Translations under genes and position numbers: made by a program | Shown here: positions 44,978-53,705 of the stretch, piece by piece | How the letters are laid out: every line of letters starts with the position of its first letter | Position numbering within the stretch: position 1 is the first letter of the stretch | Notes under the pieces: generated by a model | Told to the model about the DNA's origin: nothing | The model's database searches: none | The model's input: only the letters and a program-made list of their open reading frames with translations | Assembly (NCBI GenBank): GCA_947627535.1 | Contig: CANQWM010000015.1 | Coordinates: forward strand, 1 to 60,421 | Direction: 5' to 3' | Origin: an uncultured Acetatifactor sp. | GTDB lineage: Bacteria; Bacillota; Clostridia; Lachnospirales; Lachnospiraceae | Length of the DNA stretch: 60,421 nucleotides

Positions 44978-45661
44978 CATTTCTTTTACCAGTGCGGCCG
45001 AATGCTTTGCCGCCGCGGCTTCAAACGTGGGATAGTCCATTTCCGAGCTGTCGTCCGCCTTGTCTGAGATCGCCCGGATGATGACAAAGGGGATCCCGTT
45101 CAGATATGCGCCGTGGGCGATGGCGGCGCCCTCCATCTCCGCACAGTCGCCTGCAAACTGCTGGATCAGACGTTGTTTTACCTCTTTGCTGGAGATAAAC
45201 TGGTCGCCGCTGACCACTCTTCCCGGTATTACATGGATATCGGGGTTTACCTTTTCGCAGGCGGCCTTTGCAAGCTCTGCCATGCGCTCGTCCGCCTTAA
45301 ATTCCCGGAAGCCCATCTGCGGAACCTCTCCCGGCTGATAGCCGAAGATGGTGACGTCCATGTCGTGCTGCAGGGCGTCCACAGAGATCAGAATATCTCC
45401 GATATCAAGCTTTGCGTTCAGGGAGCCTGCCACGCCGGTGTTGATAATGTGCGTTACCTGAAACAGGTCGGCCAGCAGCTGGACGCACAGGGCGGCGTTC
45501 ACCTTGCCGATGCCGCATTGCACTACCACTACGGATGTGCCGTTTAAAGTACCCTCATAAAAATCCATGCCGGCTTTTTTTTCGATCCTTGAGACGGACA
45601 TCTCTGATTTCAGGGATTCCACCTCAAGCTCCATAGCGCCGATGATTCCGATTTTACTCAT
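44963..45661 (-). CDS. mtnN: 5'-methylthioadenosine/S-adenosylhomocysteine nucleosidase
   Basis: The enzyme (Pfs) removes adenine from methylthioadenosine and S-adenosylhomocysteine. The 232-residue protein has the start IGIIGAMELEVESL, NTGVAGSLN, GDQFISS and the active-site region EMEGAAIAHGAYLNGIPFVIIRAISDKADD (Glu and Asp catalytic). AAAGGA lies before the ATG at 45661; a longer frame lacks support. The neighbouring luxS gene upstream consumes its product S-ribosylhomocysteine, so the pair forms the two steps of the activated methyl cycle. Confidence 0.95.
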   Translation of the reverse strand: MSKIGIIGAMELEVESLKSEMSVSRIEKKAGMDFYEGTLNGTSVVVVQCGIGKVNAALCVQLLADLFQVTHIINTGVAGSLNAKLDIGDILISVDALQHDMDVTIFGYQPGEVPQMGFREFKADERMAELAKAACEKVNPDIHVIPGRVVSGDQFISSKEVKQRLIQQFAGDCAEMEGAAIAHGAYLNGIPFVIIRAISDKADDSSEMDYPTFEAAAAKHSAALVKEMIRSI

Positions 45662-45796
45662 TTTTCTTTTTCCTTTCCTGCTGTGGTTTCCGGTGCGGTT
45701 CTTTTTCATTCCGGCTGGTCATGCGCTGGGGCGGTCAGGCGGCCCCGGCGTATGCGCCTGCACGGGCCGAAACGGTCAAGCTGACTTTTGCGCCGC

Positions 45797-46276
45797 CTAC
45801 TGAGGATAGTTCAGCCTGCTTTCGTCAATGACGTACAGAACCTCGTCAAGATATTTCCCGGCCAGATATTTTGCCATGCCAAGGTTCATATCCAGATAAT
45901 TTCCACAGTCTTTGGGATCCGCGCCGGGGACCTGTCCCTCGAAGTCCCTGATAAATTCATACATTTCCTTCATCAGCGGGACGATGTCGGCAGAGCGGTA
46001 ATCTCCGGCCAGCAGAAGATAAAATCCGGTCCGGCAGCCCATGGGACCGAAGTAAACGGTCTTGTCCTTATACTGCGGATGATTCCGAAGGAAGGTGGCT
46101 CCCAGATGTTCGATGGTATGTACCTCCGCCGTGTTCATCACGGGCTCATCGTTGGGGCTTGTCATGCGAAGATCGAAGGTGGTAATCACCTCCGCCCCTA
46201 CATGATCCTTTCGGGAAACATATACCCCGGGCTTCAGTTTAATGTGGTCTATGGTAAAACTTGCAATTTTTTCCAT
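45797..46276 (-). CDS. luxS: S-ribosylhomocysteine lyase LuxS
   Basis: LuxS splits S-ribosylhomocysteine to homocysteine and the AI-2 precursor DPD. At 159 residues it has normal length. Metal ligands are H53 and H57 (HTIEHLG) and C124 (DCGNY), with E56 and C81 (GPMGC) catalytic. It is the first gene of a luxS-mtnN pair with a 135-base gap. The gap holds no clear terminator. A probable promoter lies upstream at 46336-46364. Confidence 0.97.
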   Translation of the reverse strand: MEKIASFTIDHIKLKPGVYVSRKDHVGAEVITTFDLRMTSPNDEPVMNTAEVHTIEHLGATFLRNHPQYKDKTVYFGPMGCRTGFYLLLAGDYRSADIVPLMKEMYEFIRDFEGQVPGADPKDCGNYLDMNLGMAKYLAGKYLDEVLYVIDESRLNYPQ

Positions 46277-46335
46277 ACTGTCCCTGTTCCTTTCCTTTGA
46301 TGATCCTGCATTTCCTGCGTTTCCGATACAATTTC

Positions 46336-46364
46336 AGTATACAGGAATCTTGGATGTTTGAAAA
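46336..46364 (-). promoter_or_regulatory. Probable promoter for luxS-mtnN
   Basis: On the minus strand, TTTTCA (46359-46364) and TATACT (46336-46341) with a 17-base spacer; the -10 is preceded by TG. Confidence 0.5.
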
Positions 46365-46390
46365 TACCAAAAATAATGAGATACAAAATG

Positions 46391-46414
46391 CGGCACGGTA
46401 TTTCTACCGTGCCG
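46391..46414 (-). terminator. Terminator after reverse rubrerythrin, minus strand
   Basis: A 10-base perfect stem (46391-46400 with 46405-46414) with a four-base loop; on the minus strand it is followed by CATTTTGT. Confidence 0.65.
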
Positions 46415-46441
46415 ATACGACCGTGAAGCCGGATTTCCCAC

Positions 46442-46981
46442 TCAGCCGAAATATCTCTTGAGAAGACCTTCAAACGCTTTTCCATGTCTCGCCTCGTCGC
46501 GGGCCATTTCATGTACCGTGTCGTGGATCGCATCCAGACCCAGCTCCTTTGCTCTCTTTGCCAGATCGGTCTTACCAGCGGTAGCGCCGTTTTCGGCGTC
46601 CACTCTCATTTCAAGATTTTTCTTGGTAGAGTCGGTAACGACCTCGCCAAGCAGCTCGGCGAACTTTGCAGCGTGTTCAGCCTCCTCATAAGCGGCTTTC
46701 TCCCAGTACATGCCGATCTCGGGATAGCCCTCTCTGAAGGCTACTCTGGACATTGCAAGATACATGCCGACCTCAGAGCACTCGCCGTCGAAGTTGGCGC
46801 GCAGATCCTTCAGAATATCTTCGGGAACGCCCTTTGCAACGCCTACAACATGCTCTGCCGCCCAGGTTTTCTCACCGGACTGCGCGGTGAATTTTTCAGC
46901 GGGCGCATGGCAGATAGGACATTCTGCCGGAGCCTCGTCTCCCTCATAAACATAACCGCATACCTGACACACAAATTTCAT
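46442..46981 (-). CDS. Reverse rubrerythrin (rubredoxin-first)
   Basis: A 179-residue non-haem diiron protein that reduces hydrogen peroxide (and oxygen in anaerobes). The order of domains is reversed relative to classical rubrerythrin: the rubredoxin iron site C5-x2-C8 and C21-x2-C24 comes first, and then a four-helix ferritin-like domain with Glu/His ligands ([36 protein letters not shown]). AAAGGAGAT precedes the ATG. Reverse rubrerythrins are common in oxygen-sensitive clostridia and are often induced by oxidative stress; no PerR-type box was identified. Confidence 0.92.
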   Translation of the reverse strand: MKFVCQVCGYVYEGDEAPAECPICHAPAEKFTAQSGEKTWAAEHVVGVAKGVPEDILKDLRANFDGECSEVGMYLAMSRVAFREGYPEIGMYWEKAAYEEAEHAAKFAELLGEVVTDSTKKNLEMRVDAENGATAGKTDLAKRAKELGLDAIHDTVHEMARDEARHGKAFEGLLKRYFG

Positions 46982-47184
46982 AGCAAATATCTCCTTTCCT
47001 GATTGTGTGGATTGATTAAATTATATGAATGAATGCCGGGGCATGTCAACAGTTTTTAAAAAAATTATCTTCTGTAAATTCATGCTGAAAGTTTATATTT
47101 TTTTAAGGATTATATCTTTCCCAGTTTACACTTTCAGACGGGAAATGTGGTATGATGATAGTGGTTTTATGGAGACGGGGCGTT

Positions 47185-48666
47185 ATGAAGTTTAAGACCA
47201 GACTGAGAGTTACCTTTATTATCATCATAGTAGTGCCGTTGGCGCTGATTGCCTGCGCGTTCTGCATCATAGGGCTTTATCTGATGAATACGCAGAAGGG
47301 CCTGCCTATGGAGCGCATGGATTATGGCTATATGTCTGAGAACATGCGGGAGATCGTAAACTCCACGGAGGAGGTCTATCTTGTGCTGCAGAAGCAGGCG
47401 GAGGACGATCCTTCTCTTTTGGCGGACAAAGAATACCTCTCCCGGGTAAGCTCCGGAATTTCCCGGAAATCCACCTACATTATTGTGCGGAAGGACGCGG
47501 AGCTTTACTATACCGGAAATGAAGAGGCGGCAAAACTGATTTTTTCCAGGCTTCCCGACTATGGCGAGGGAGATACGTCGGAGGATTCCGGTTATTATTA
47601 CGGAGAGTTTGACAAGTTTGTCAAGCAGCTTGACTTTACTTTTCCCGATGGCAGCCGGGGAAGCGTTTTTGTGATCTCCAGGGTAAATGCGCTGATCTCC
47701 AGGCATCTGCTTGTGGACATGATGATCGCAATCGTGCTGATCCTGATTTTTACAGGCGTGATGCTGACCCGCTGGATCCATAAGGGAGTTTTTGACCCGG
47801 TCAATGAGCTGAACGTGGCGATGCAGGAGATCAAGGAGGGAAACTTTGAATACGCGCTGCAGACGGATGCGAAGGGCGAGATCGGCGAGCTTTACCGAAA
47901 TTATGAAGATATGAGACTGCGGCTGAAGGAATCCACGGAGGAAGGCAGGCAGAACGAAAAACAGAATAAGGAATTTATCAGCAATATTTCCCATGACCTG
48001 AAGACGCCGATAACCGCTATCAAGGGTTATGTGGAGGGAATCATGGACGGTGTCACCAACACGCCTGAAAAGATGGACAAATATATCAAGACCATCTATA
48101 ACAAGGCCAATGACATGGAACGGCTGATTAATGAGCTGACGTTTTATTCAGGCATAGACAACAACCGAATCCCGTATAACTTTCACCGCATTAATGTGGC
48201 AGATTATTTTGGAGACTGTGTGGAGGAAGTGGGACTGGATCTGGAGTCCAAGAACATCCGGCTGAATTACTCTAATCTGACCTCACCTGACACTCGTGTC
48301 ATTGCCGACCCGGAGCAGATGAAGAAGGTCATCAACAACATTATCAGCAACAGTGTAAAGTATATGGATAAGCCCCAAGGCACCATTGATATCCGAATTT
48401 TGGATGATGGGGATTCCGTCCGGATCGAGATCGAGGACAACGGCAAGGGCATTGCGCAGAAGGACCTCCCCAGAATCTTTGAGCGGTTTTACCGCACGGA
48501 CGCCTCGCGCAATTCGGCCCAGGGCGGCAGCGGGATAGGGCTTTCCATTGTAAAGAAGATCGTGGAAGATCATGGAGGGTACATATGGGCTACCAGCAGA
48601 GAGGGCGAGGGGACCTGTATGCATTTTGTCCTGAGAAAGTATGTTGAATTACAGGGCGGAAAGTAA
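47185..48666 (+). CDS. Two-component sensor histidine kinase
   Basis: A 493-residue membrane kinase. TM1 (about 8-30) and TM2 (about 172-192) enclose an extracellular sensing domain of about 140 residues; a HAMP linker follows, then HisKA with the phospho-acceptor His in FISNISHDLKTPITAIKGY, and HATPase_c with N box NNIISNSVKYM, G1 DNGKGIAQKD and G2 GGSGIGLSIVKKIV. The signal is unknown. GGAGACGGGG precedes the ATG at 47185. Its cognate response regulator lies 59 bases downstream. A TATGAT at about 47150 could be a -10 without a good -35. Confidence 0.93.
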   Translation: MKFKTRLRVTFIIIIVVPLALIACAFCIIGLYLMNTQKGLPMERMDYGYMSENMREIVNSTEEVYLVLQKQAEDDPSLLADKEYLSRVSSGISRKSTYIIVRKDAELYYTGNEEAAKLIFSRLPDYGEGDTSEDSGYYYGEFDKFVKQLDFTFPDGSRGSVFVISRVNALISRHLLVDMMIAIVLILIFTGVMLTRWIHKGVFDPVNELNVAMQEIKEGNFEYALQTDAKGEIGELYRNYEDMRLRLKESTEEGRQNEKQNKEFISNISHDLKTPITAIKGYVEGIMDGVTNTPEKMDKYIKTIYNKANDMERLINELTFYSGIDNNRIPYNFHRINVADYFGDCVEEVGLDLESKNIRLNYSNLTSPDTRVIADPEQMKKVINNIISNSVKYMDKPQGTIDIRILDDGDSVRIEIEDNGKGIAQKDLPRIFERFYRTDASRNSAQGGSGIGLSIVKKIVEDHGGYIWATSREGEGTCMHFVLRKYVELQGGK

Positions 48667-48725
48667 AAACAACCGAGACGTAAAACAGAGGGGAAAGCGC
48701 CGGATTCGGCAGAACGGAGGAAGCT

Positions 48726-49418
48726 ATGAGCAAAATTCTGATCATTGAGGATGAAGTGGCAATTGCGGATCTGGAAAAGGACTATCTGGAGCTCAGCGAT
48801 TTCCAGGCAGACATCTGTAATACGGGAGACGAGGGCCTTGAAACCGCGCTGGCCGGGAATTACGATCTTGTGATCCTGGATCTGATGCTGCCGGGCGTGG
48901 ACGGCTTTGAAGTATGCCGCAGGATCCGGGAGGAGAAGAACATTCCCATATTGATGGTATCCGCCAAGAAGGATGACATCGACAAGATCCGGGGGCTTGG
49001 CCTGGGGGCTGATGATTATATGACAAAGCCCTTCAGCCCCAGCGAACTGGTCGCAAGGGTAAAAGCGCATCTTGCCCGTTACGAGCGGCTGGTGGGAACG
49101 AATCAGAAGCCTCAGAACGATATTGTGGAGATCAGGGGGATCCGTATTGATAAAACCGCCCGCAGGGTATATGTGGATGGGGAGGAGAAGGTATTTACCA
49201 CCAAGGAATTTGATCTGCTCACGTTTCTGGCGGAAAACCCCAACCACGTTTTTACGAAGGAAGAGCTGTTCCGAGAGATCTGGGACATGGATTCCATTGG
49301 CGATATCGCGACCGTCACCGTACACATCAAAAAGATACGGGAAAAGATCGAGAAGGATACCGCAAAGCCTCAGTATATTGAGACGATCTGGGGCGTAGGG
49401 TATCGTTTTAAGGTATAG
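48726..49418 (+). CDS. OmpR/PhoB-family response regulator
   Basis: A 230-residue DNA-binding regulator. The receiver domain (about 1-115) has the acidic pocket IIEDEVA, phospho-Asp in LVILDLMLPG, Thr/Ser in ILMVSAKKD and Lys in DYMTKPFSP. The winged helix C-terminal domain (about 130-228) has KEFDLLTFLAENP and the recognition helix region IGDIATVTVHIKKIREKIE. GGAGGAA precedes the ATG. It is the partner of the histidine kinase immediately upstream, and a strong terminator follows. Confidence 0.95.
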   Translation: MSKILIIEDEVAIADLEKDYLELSDFQADICNTGDEGLETALAGNYDLVILDLMLPGVDGFEVCRRIREEKNIPILMVSAKKDDIDKIRGLGLGADDYMTKPFSPSELVARVKAHLARYERLVGTNQKPQNDIVEIRGIRIDKTARRVYVDGEEKVFTTKEFDLLTFLAENPNHVFTKEELFREIWDMDSIGDIATVTVHIKKIREKIEKDTAKPQYIETIWGVGYRFKV

Positions 49419-49461
49419 GGACAAAAAGAGCAGGAATACAAAACAGAAACAGGCAAAAAGG

Positions 49462-49490
49462 ACAGAGACGGTGACCGTCTCTGTTTTTTT
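49462..49490 (+). terminator. Rho-independent terminator after the two-component genes
   Basis: An 11-base perfect stem (49462-49472 with 49474-49484) runs into a stretch of seven T residues. Confidence 0.9.
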
Positions 49491-49605
49491 GTCTGTCTGT
49501 CGACAATTATAGAAAAGAATTTTACATTTTATAAATTATTTTTGGAAAATTGTAGAATATTTAAATGTTATGTGATATGATGGTAACCAAGGGAGGTAAC
49601 ATTGG

Positions 49606-50001
49606 ATGAATAAAGAATTTTTACAAAAGACAAAGAAAATTTTAATGAAGATAGTGGGTCTTGAGGAGTATGAAATAGACACCAGGGATCCCAGTGAGCT
49701 CACAGAAGCCGAGCTGTGGGTCAGGGATGAGATTGAATATGACCGGCTGGTAAGAAGTACCATGTCGTACAAATGCTTTGGTCTTCATTATTCGGAAAGC
49801 TATCTGCGCAGCAAACCGGCGGAGGAAATATACGCACAGTGGAAAGAAGAAGTTGCCAGACTCGAAGAATTTGTTGAGGAATGCATACAGGAAAGACAGA
49901 AACGGTTACAGCAGCAGGCCAGCCTGGAGCAGGAGAAGGCGGAAAAAAGGCAGAAAAGAACAAACAGACTGCAGAAAATAAAGAACTGGCTGCATTTATA
50001 G
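49606..50001 (+). CDS. Hypothetical coiled-coil protein, 131 residues
   Basis: No family is recognised. The N-terminal part (about 1-45) begins with a basic helix MNKEFLQKTKKILMKIVGLEE and continues acidic; a Tyr-rich middle follows (SYKCFGLHYSESYL). The last 55 residues form a strongly charged Gln/Glu/Arg/Lys coiled coil. No membrane segment or signal peptide is seen. GGGAGGT precedes the ATG. It follows an AT-rich 120-base stretch after the terminator of the two-component genes and converges on the O-antigen-ligase-like gene with a 13-base gap. Confidence 0.7.
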   Translation: MNKEFLQKTKKILMKIVGLEEYEIDTRDPSELTEAELWVRDEIEYDRLVRSTMSYKCFGLHYSESYLRSKPAEEIYAQWKEEVARLEEFVEECIQERQKRLQQQASLEQEKAEKRQKRTNRLQKIKNWLHL

Positions 50002-50014
50002 GCGCGTTGGCGGC

Positions 50015-51607
50015 CTAATGGGGCGCTGTTTGAAAGGGCGGCTGCTCTTGGTTCTGCGTGCGCAGGAAAGCGCTTCCAATCCCAAGAATTGCAAAAATCG
50101 TGGCGGTGTTCATGGCCTGCTGAAAACTGAAGATGTTATTGACGGTATAGGCGAACACACACATGCCGCAGGCGCATACGACAGGGTTTCTGCCGGCCTT
50201 GCTGATGAACCGGAAAATGGCGGTGGAAATCATCCCTGCAAAAGCTGCAAGGCCCAGCACCCCGACATTTACCAGTATGGTAAGCCATTCGTTGTGCGCG
50301 TTTGTGAGGGTTGCGCTGCCGAAGGATGTTTGTACGAATTCCAGAAGTTTTGTGCTGCCGTCCTGATAGAGATAAAAGGACATGGCATCCGGCCCGATTC
50401 CCACGAGCTTTTTCAGGATATTCTGTTCTCTGAAGCAGTTCCATCCTGCGGTCCAGGTGGCGCCGCGGCTGCTTCCCCAGCTGGGATTAAAGTGAAAGAC
50501 AGCGTATTGAGAAAGCGGGCCGATGCTTCCCGGAGAGCGTGTTTCCATTACTGTCAGGATGAGAAACGCAGCCGCAAAAACTGACAGTATTATCATAATT
50601 ATTCTGGCCAGGACCCGAAACGTTTTAGCGGGATACCGGTCTCTTTTTATACACGCGGAGAGAAGAACCAAAACAAGAAATGACGCAAATGTCATGATAA
50701 AGGGCGTTTTCCCTTCGGTGAGCAGATTTCCCAACCCGTTTAAATAAACGCCGCCTTTGGCGGATACAGCCCAGCGCGCATAGTATGTGACCGTGCAGGC
50801 GCATCCCAGGAGCGTCATCTCCAGCCAGAACATTTTCATCCTGCCCTGGTCCGGTGCGGAAAGCCAGAACATGATTACGATCACGGCGCCAAGCGTCAGA
50901 ACGCCGCTGTCGCTTCCCTGGCTGACAAGAGTTGCAAAACCCGTCATCACATAGAGCGAAAGCAGGAGGATTTTCCACGGATGGCGGGAACCCTGCTGCC
51001 AGAGAAGAGCCATGCCCGCAAAGAAAACAGATACCAGGTATCCGCAGTACCAGTTAATGTTTCCGATGGTAGAAATGAATCCGGAAACCCCGATATCCAT
51101 GTGCAGCGGATCAACGCCGAACCGGTTCAGATATCCCAGAACGAACACGACAAAGGATGCGGATAGGCCGAGACAGAGAATCCATTTTCTCGGTTTCCAG
51201 AGTTTTGAGATAAAGAAGTAACTAAGAACCAGAAACAGCTGAGGCCATAAGCCCATATACCATCCATCTGCACCCCAGAAGCAGTCCTGCCTGTAGCGGG
51301 AACAGAGACAGGAGATCACAAGGGCAATACAATAGCCTGCGGCAAACAGATCCGTCACGGAAAAGGTTTCCTTAAGCGCTTTCCATGCCCCCTTTTTCAG
51401 ATGCAGCAGAAGCGCCCCCAGGTAAAGGACGGTTATGGGGATCAGGATCCTTCCCATGTATACGCATACTGAATCAAAGAAATAGGATTTATCCGTGCCG
51501 ATATAATGATAGCCATTCCGGTTAAAAAACGGCATAAGTGTCAGAATCAGGATGAGATATACACAGACCATGTAATCCAGCACGGTCTCCAGAAATCTGC
51601 GGAACAT
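50015..51607 (-). CDS. O-antigen ligase-like (Wzy_C domain) membrane protein
   Basis: A 530-residue protein with about 11-13 hydrophobic segments and the Wzy_C pattern: a large outer loop with two conserved Arg-containing stretches (SRGATWTAGWNCF, then GIGPDAMSFYL) and SFGSATLTNAHNEWLTILVNVGVLGL. Family members polymerise or ligate sugar chains on the outer membrane face, or glycosylate proteins. In a Gram-positive the product is likely a surface polysaccharide or glycoprotein; that is inferred. No glycosyltransferase cluster surrounds it. GGAGG lies 11 bases before the ATG. Confidence 0.82.
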   Translation of the reverse strand: MFRRFLETVLDYMVCVYLILILTLMPFFNRNGYHYIGTDKSYFFDSVCVYMGRILIPITVLYLGALLLHLKKGAWKALKETFSVTDLFAAGYCIALVISCLCSRYRQDCFWGADGWYMGLWPQLFLVLSYFFISKLWKPRKWILCLGLSASFVVFVLGYLNRFGVDPLHMDIGVSGFISTIGNINWYCGYLVSVFFAGMALLWQQGSRHPWKILLLSLYVMTGFATLVSQGSDSGVLTLGAVIVIMFWLSAPDQGRMKMFWLEMTLLGCACTVTYYARWAVSAKGGVYLNGLGNLLTEGKTPFIMTFASFLVLVLLSACIKRDRYPAKTFRVLARIIMIILSVFAAAFLILTVMETRSPGSIGPLSQYAVFHFNPSWGSSRGATWTAGWNCFREQNILKKLVGIGPDAMSFYLYQDGSTKLLEFVQTSFGSATLTNAHNEWLTILVNVGVLGLAAFAGMISTAIFRFISKAGRNPVVCACGMCVFAYTVNNIFSFQQAMNTATIFAILGIGSAFLRTQNQEQPPFQTAPH

Positions 51608-51669
51608 ATTTGTACCGGCCTCCGTTCTTTTGTTTTATGTGTCTATCATAGAACACGGGGGATTTTTCG

Positions 51670-52734
51670 TCAATTTATATTTGGCGGTTTTTCCCTGTAG
51701 AAACGTCGTTCCAGGCTCTGATAGGTCTGATAGACGATTACAAAGCCCAGAGGGCCGGCCACAATGCCCCAGATGCCGAACAGCCTGATTCCGGCGTAGA
51801 GGGAGATTAGAATCGCGATGGGGGGAACGCCTACCCGTTGGCCGATCAGCTTCGGCTCCAGAGCTTCCCGGATGACGATGCAGGCTACATACAGAAGGAA
51901 GCATGCGGCGGCACGGCCGTAATTTTCGTAAAAAAGCTGCTGGATACCGAGAGGCACCAGAATGATTCCGGTTCCGATAAAGGGCAGGGAGTCGAGAATA
52001 CCTGCCAGAAGTCCCCACAGGATCCCGTTATGAATGCCGCACAGACCCAATACGACTGCGGCCAGGATGCTGATGATATTTATGATGATAAGCTGGGCTT
52101 TCACATAGGTCGCAATGTAACGGATAATGCCGCAGATGATTTCAAGCAGGAGATGGTATTCCTCCCGGTCCAGAAGCCGGTTCATAAAATTATCATAGTC
52201 CTTGGCCAGCAGGATGGTGGCGATGATAAAGATCAAAAGAAACCCGCCGAAAGCGGCAAGAGATCGCGCAAGCTCAAGGGATTGGGAAAGCATACCCGGC
52301 AGAACCTTCTGCTGAAAATAGTCAAATCCCTCCTGAATCCGGGAAAAGATCGTCCGCTCCAGATAAGCGCTGTCAATGCCGATTGCCTTTCCCACGGCGC
52401 CGCAGGTGTTATGCACGATGACGGCAAGTGTTTTTTCCAGGGAGTCCAGACCGCCGGTCCAGTCCGGAAGGCTTCCCACGATCCAGGAAAACAGCACCCA
52501 GACAAGCAGGCCGAGGATCAGGCAGGCCGCAAGAAGGAGAAGCATCGCCCCCACCTGACGGTGGATATGGAGACGGCTCTGCATTTTCTGCAGGAGCGGC
52601 CCGAATATGGTCACAAAGAGCATTGCAATCAGCACCGGCGCCGTCAGCGGCGCAATCACCTTTAGAAAAAAATAGACTGCTCCCGTCAAAAGAACCAGTA
52701 TGACCAACCGATTGTGTCCAAGTTTTTCCACCAT
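51670..52734 (-). CDS. AI-2E family transporter (YtvI/PerM-like permease)
   Basis: A 354-residue protein of the AI-2E/PerM family. It has about seven or eight hydrophobic segments: a pair near the N-terminus (15-60), a long soluble helical region (110-165), and the C-terminal cluster containing KAQLIIINIISILAAVVLGL, then GILDSLPFIGTGIILVPLGIQQL and EPKLIGQRVGVPPIAILISLY. TqsA of E. coli exports AI-2; other members move ions or act in sporulation (YtvI). The link to luxS, 5.5 kb away on the same strand, is not evidence of AI-2 export. The ATG at 52734 follows GGGAAGGTG; an upstream in-frame TTG is dropped. Confidence 0.85.
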   Translation of the reverse strand: MVEKLGHNRLVILVLLTGAVYFFLKVIAPLTAPVLIAMLFVTIFGPLLQKMQSRLHIHRQVGAMLLLLAACLILGLLVWVLFSWIVGSLPDWTGGLDSLEKTLAVIVHNTCGAVGKAIGIDSAYLERTIFSRIQEGFDYFQQKVLPGMLSQSLELARSLAAFGGFLLIFIIATILLAKDYDNFMNRLLDREEYHLLLEIICGIIRYIATYVKAQLIIINIISILAAVVLGLCGIHNGILWGLLAGILDSLPFIGTGIILVPLGIQQLFYENYGRAAACFLLYVACIVIREALEPKLIGQRVGVPPIAILISLYAGIRLFGIWGIVAGPLGFVIVYQTYQSLERRFYREKPPNIN

Positions 52735-52854
52735 ACGCACCTTCCCGTTTCCCAAAAGAATGTTTCTGCTGTCTTCCGAAGATAGTATGGTTGTTTTTGG
52801 CCGGAACTATGACGCAAAATTTTTCATTGCAGAATTTTGCCTGTGCGCGGCAGG

Positions 52855-53607
52855 TCAACGGGGGAATGAAGTAAAAAATGAAAACCCTGGTCCCTCCGGA
52901 CGCACCTGGAAACACAGGGGCTTTCGGGAGATCGGATGGATAAAGTCCACACGGTAGGCGCAAAGTGCGGCCCCATGGATTCCTAAAAGCTGCGAGATCC
53001 TGCGGCTGCGGCTGTCGCCATATCTGCCGTCGCCGAGCAGGCTCATCCCATGGGCTGCGAACTGAGCCCGTATCTGGTGGAAACGTCCGGTCTGAATCGT
53101 AACATCCGCCAGGGAAAGAACGATGGGAAGAGAAAGACCGGATTCCTGTAAAACCGTATCGTCTGGCAGAGAAAGCTCTGCCGTGTCAATGACCTGGTAT
53201 TTCAGTGAGGCATATTTTGCCCCGGAATCCGGCCGGGCGCCGTCCGTACCGGTTACAACGGCATTTCCGGCGCTGTCCCGATAAAGATGATCCGTCAGAA
53301 CGGCGCTGCTTTCGGGGGCCTTCCCGCAAAAAACGCAATAATAGCGCTTGTTCAGTTCCCTGCTTTCTCCCTTTCCCCTCAGCTGCGCGGCCAGGGCTGC
53401 GGTCGCCGCCTTGTTTTTTCCGAAGACCAGCAGCCCCTCCACAGGCTGGTCAAGCCGATGGACGATTCCAAGATAGGAAGAGCCAAGGTACTTTTTCAGC
53501 TCGCTGGTTACATCCGGCTGCTCTACCCGGGCTGTCTGCGTAGCCAGTCCCGGGGGCTTCTGTATGACCAGAATATCTTTGTCCTCGTAAAGGATCCGTG
53601 TTCTCAT
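52855..53607 (-). CDS. RluA-family pseudouridine synthase
   Basis: A 250-residue pseudouridine synthase without an S4 domain. The catalytic Asp is in HRLDQPVEGLLVFGKN (motif II), with motif I DILVIQKPPGLATQ and motif III-like QTGRFHQIRAQFAAHG and LLGDGRYGD. The target uridine in rRNA or tRNA cannot be read. It shares the strand with the rRNA methyltransferase gene upstream (98-base gap), so both may be one transcript. Confidence 0.9.
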   Translation of the reverse strand: MRTRILYEDKDILVIQKPPGLATQTARVEQPDVTSELKKYLGSSYLGIVHRLDQPVEGLLVFGKNKAATAALAAQLRGKGESRELNKRYYCVFCGKAPESSAVLTDHLYRDSAGNAVVTGTDGARPDSGAKYASLKYQVIDTAELSLPDDTVLQESGLSLPIVLSLADVTIQTGRFHQIRAQFAAHGMSLLGDGRYGDSRSRRISQLLGIHGAALCAYRVDFIHPISRKPLCFQVRPEGPGFSFFTSFPR

Positions 53608-53705
53608 CTGCCTTCTGCTCTGCCTTTCTGCGGCTTGCTGCCGTGTCTTCTGCGGTTTGCCGGTGCAGGGAATCTGGCCGTCTTAAAGGAGACCGTAAAA
53701 TCTGA

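Noticed and set aside
45797..52734. AI-2 synthesis and export system formed by luxS, mtnN and the AI-2E family gene
   Set aside because: The AI-2E name is historical; the genes are separated by more than 5 kb of unrelated genes, so a functional link is unsupported.
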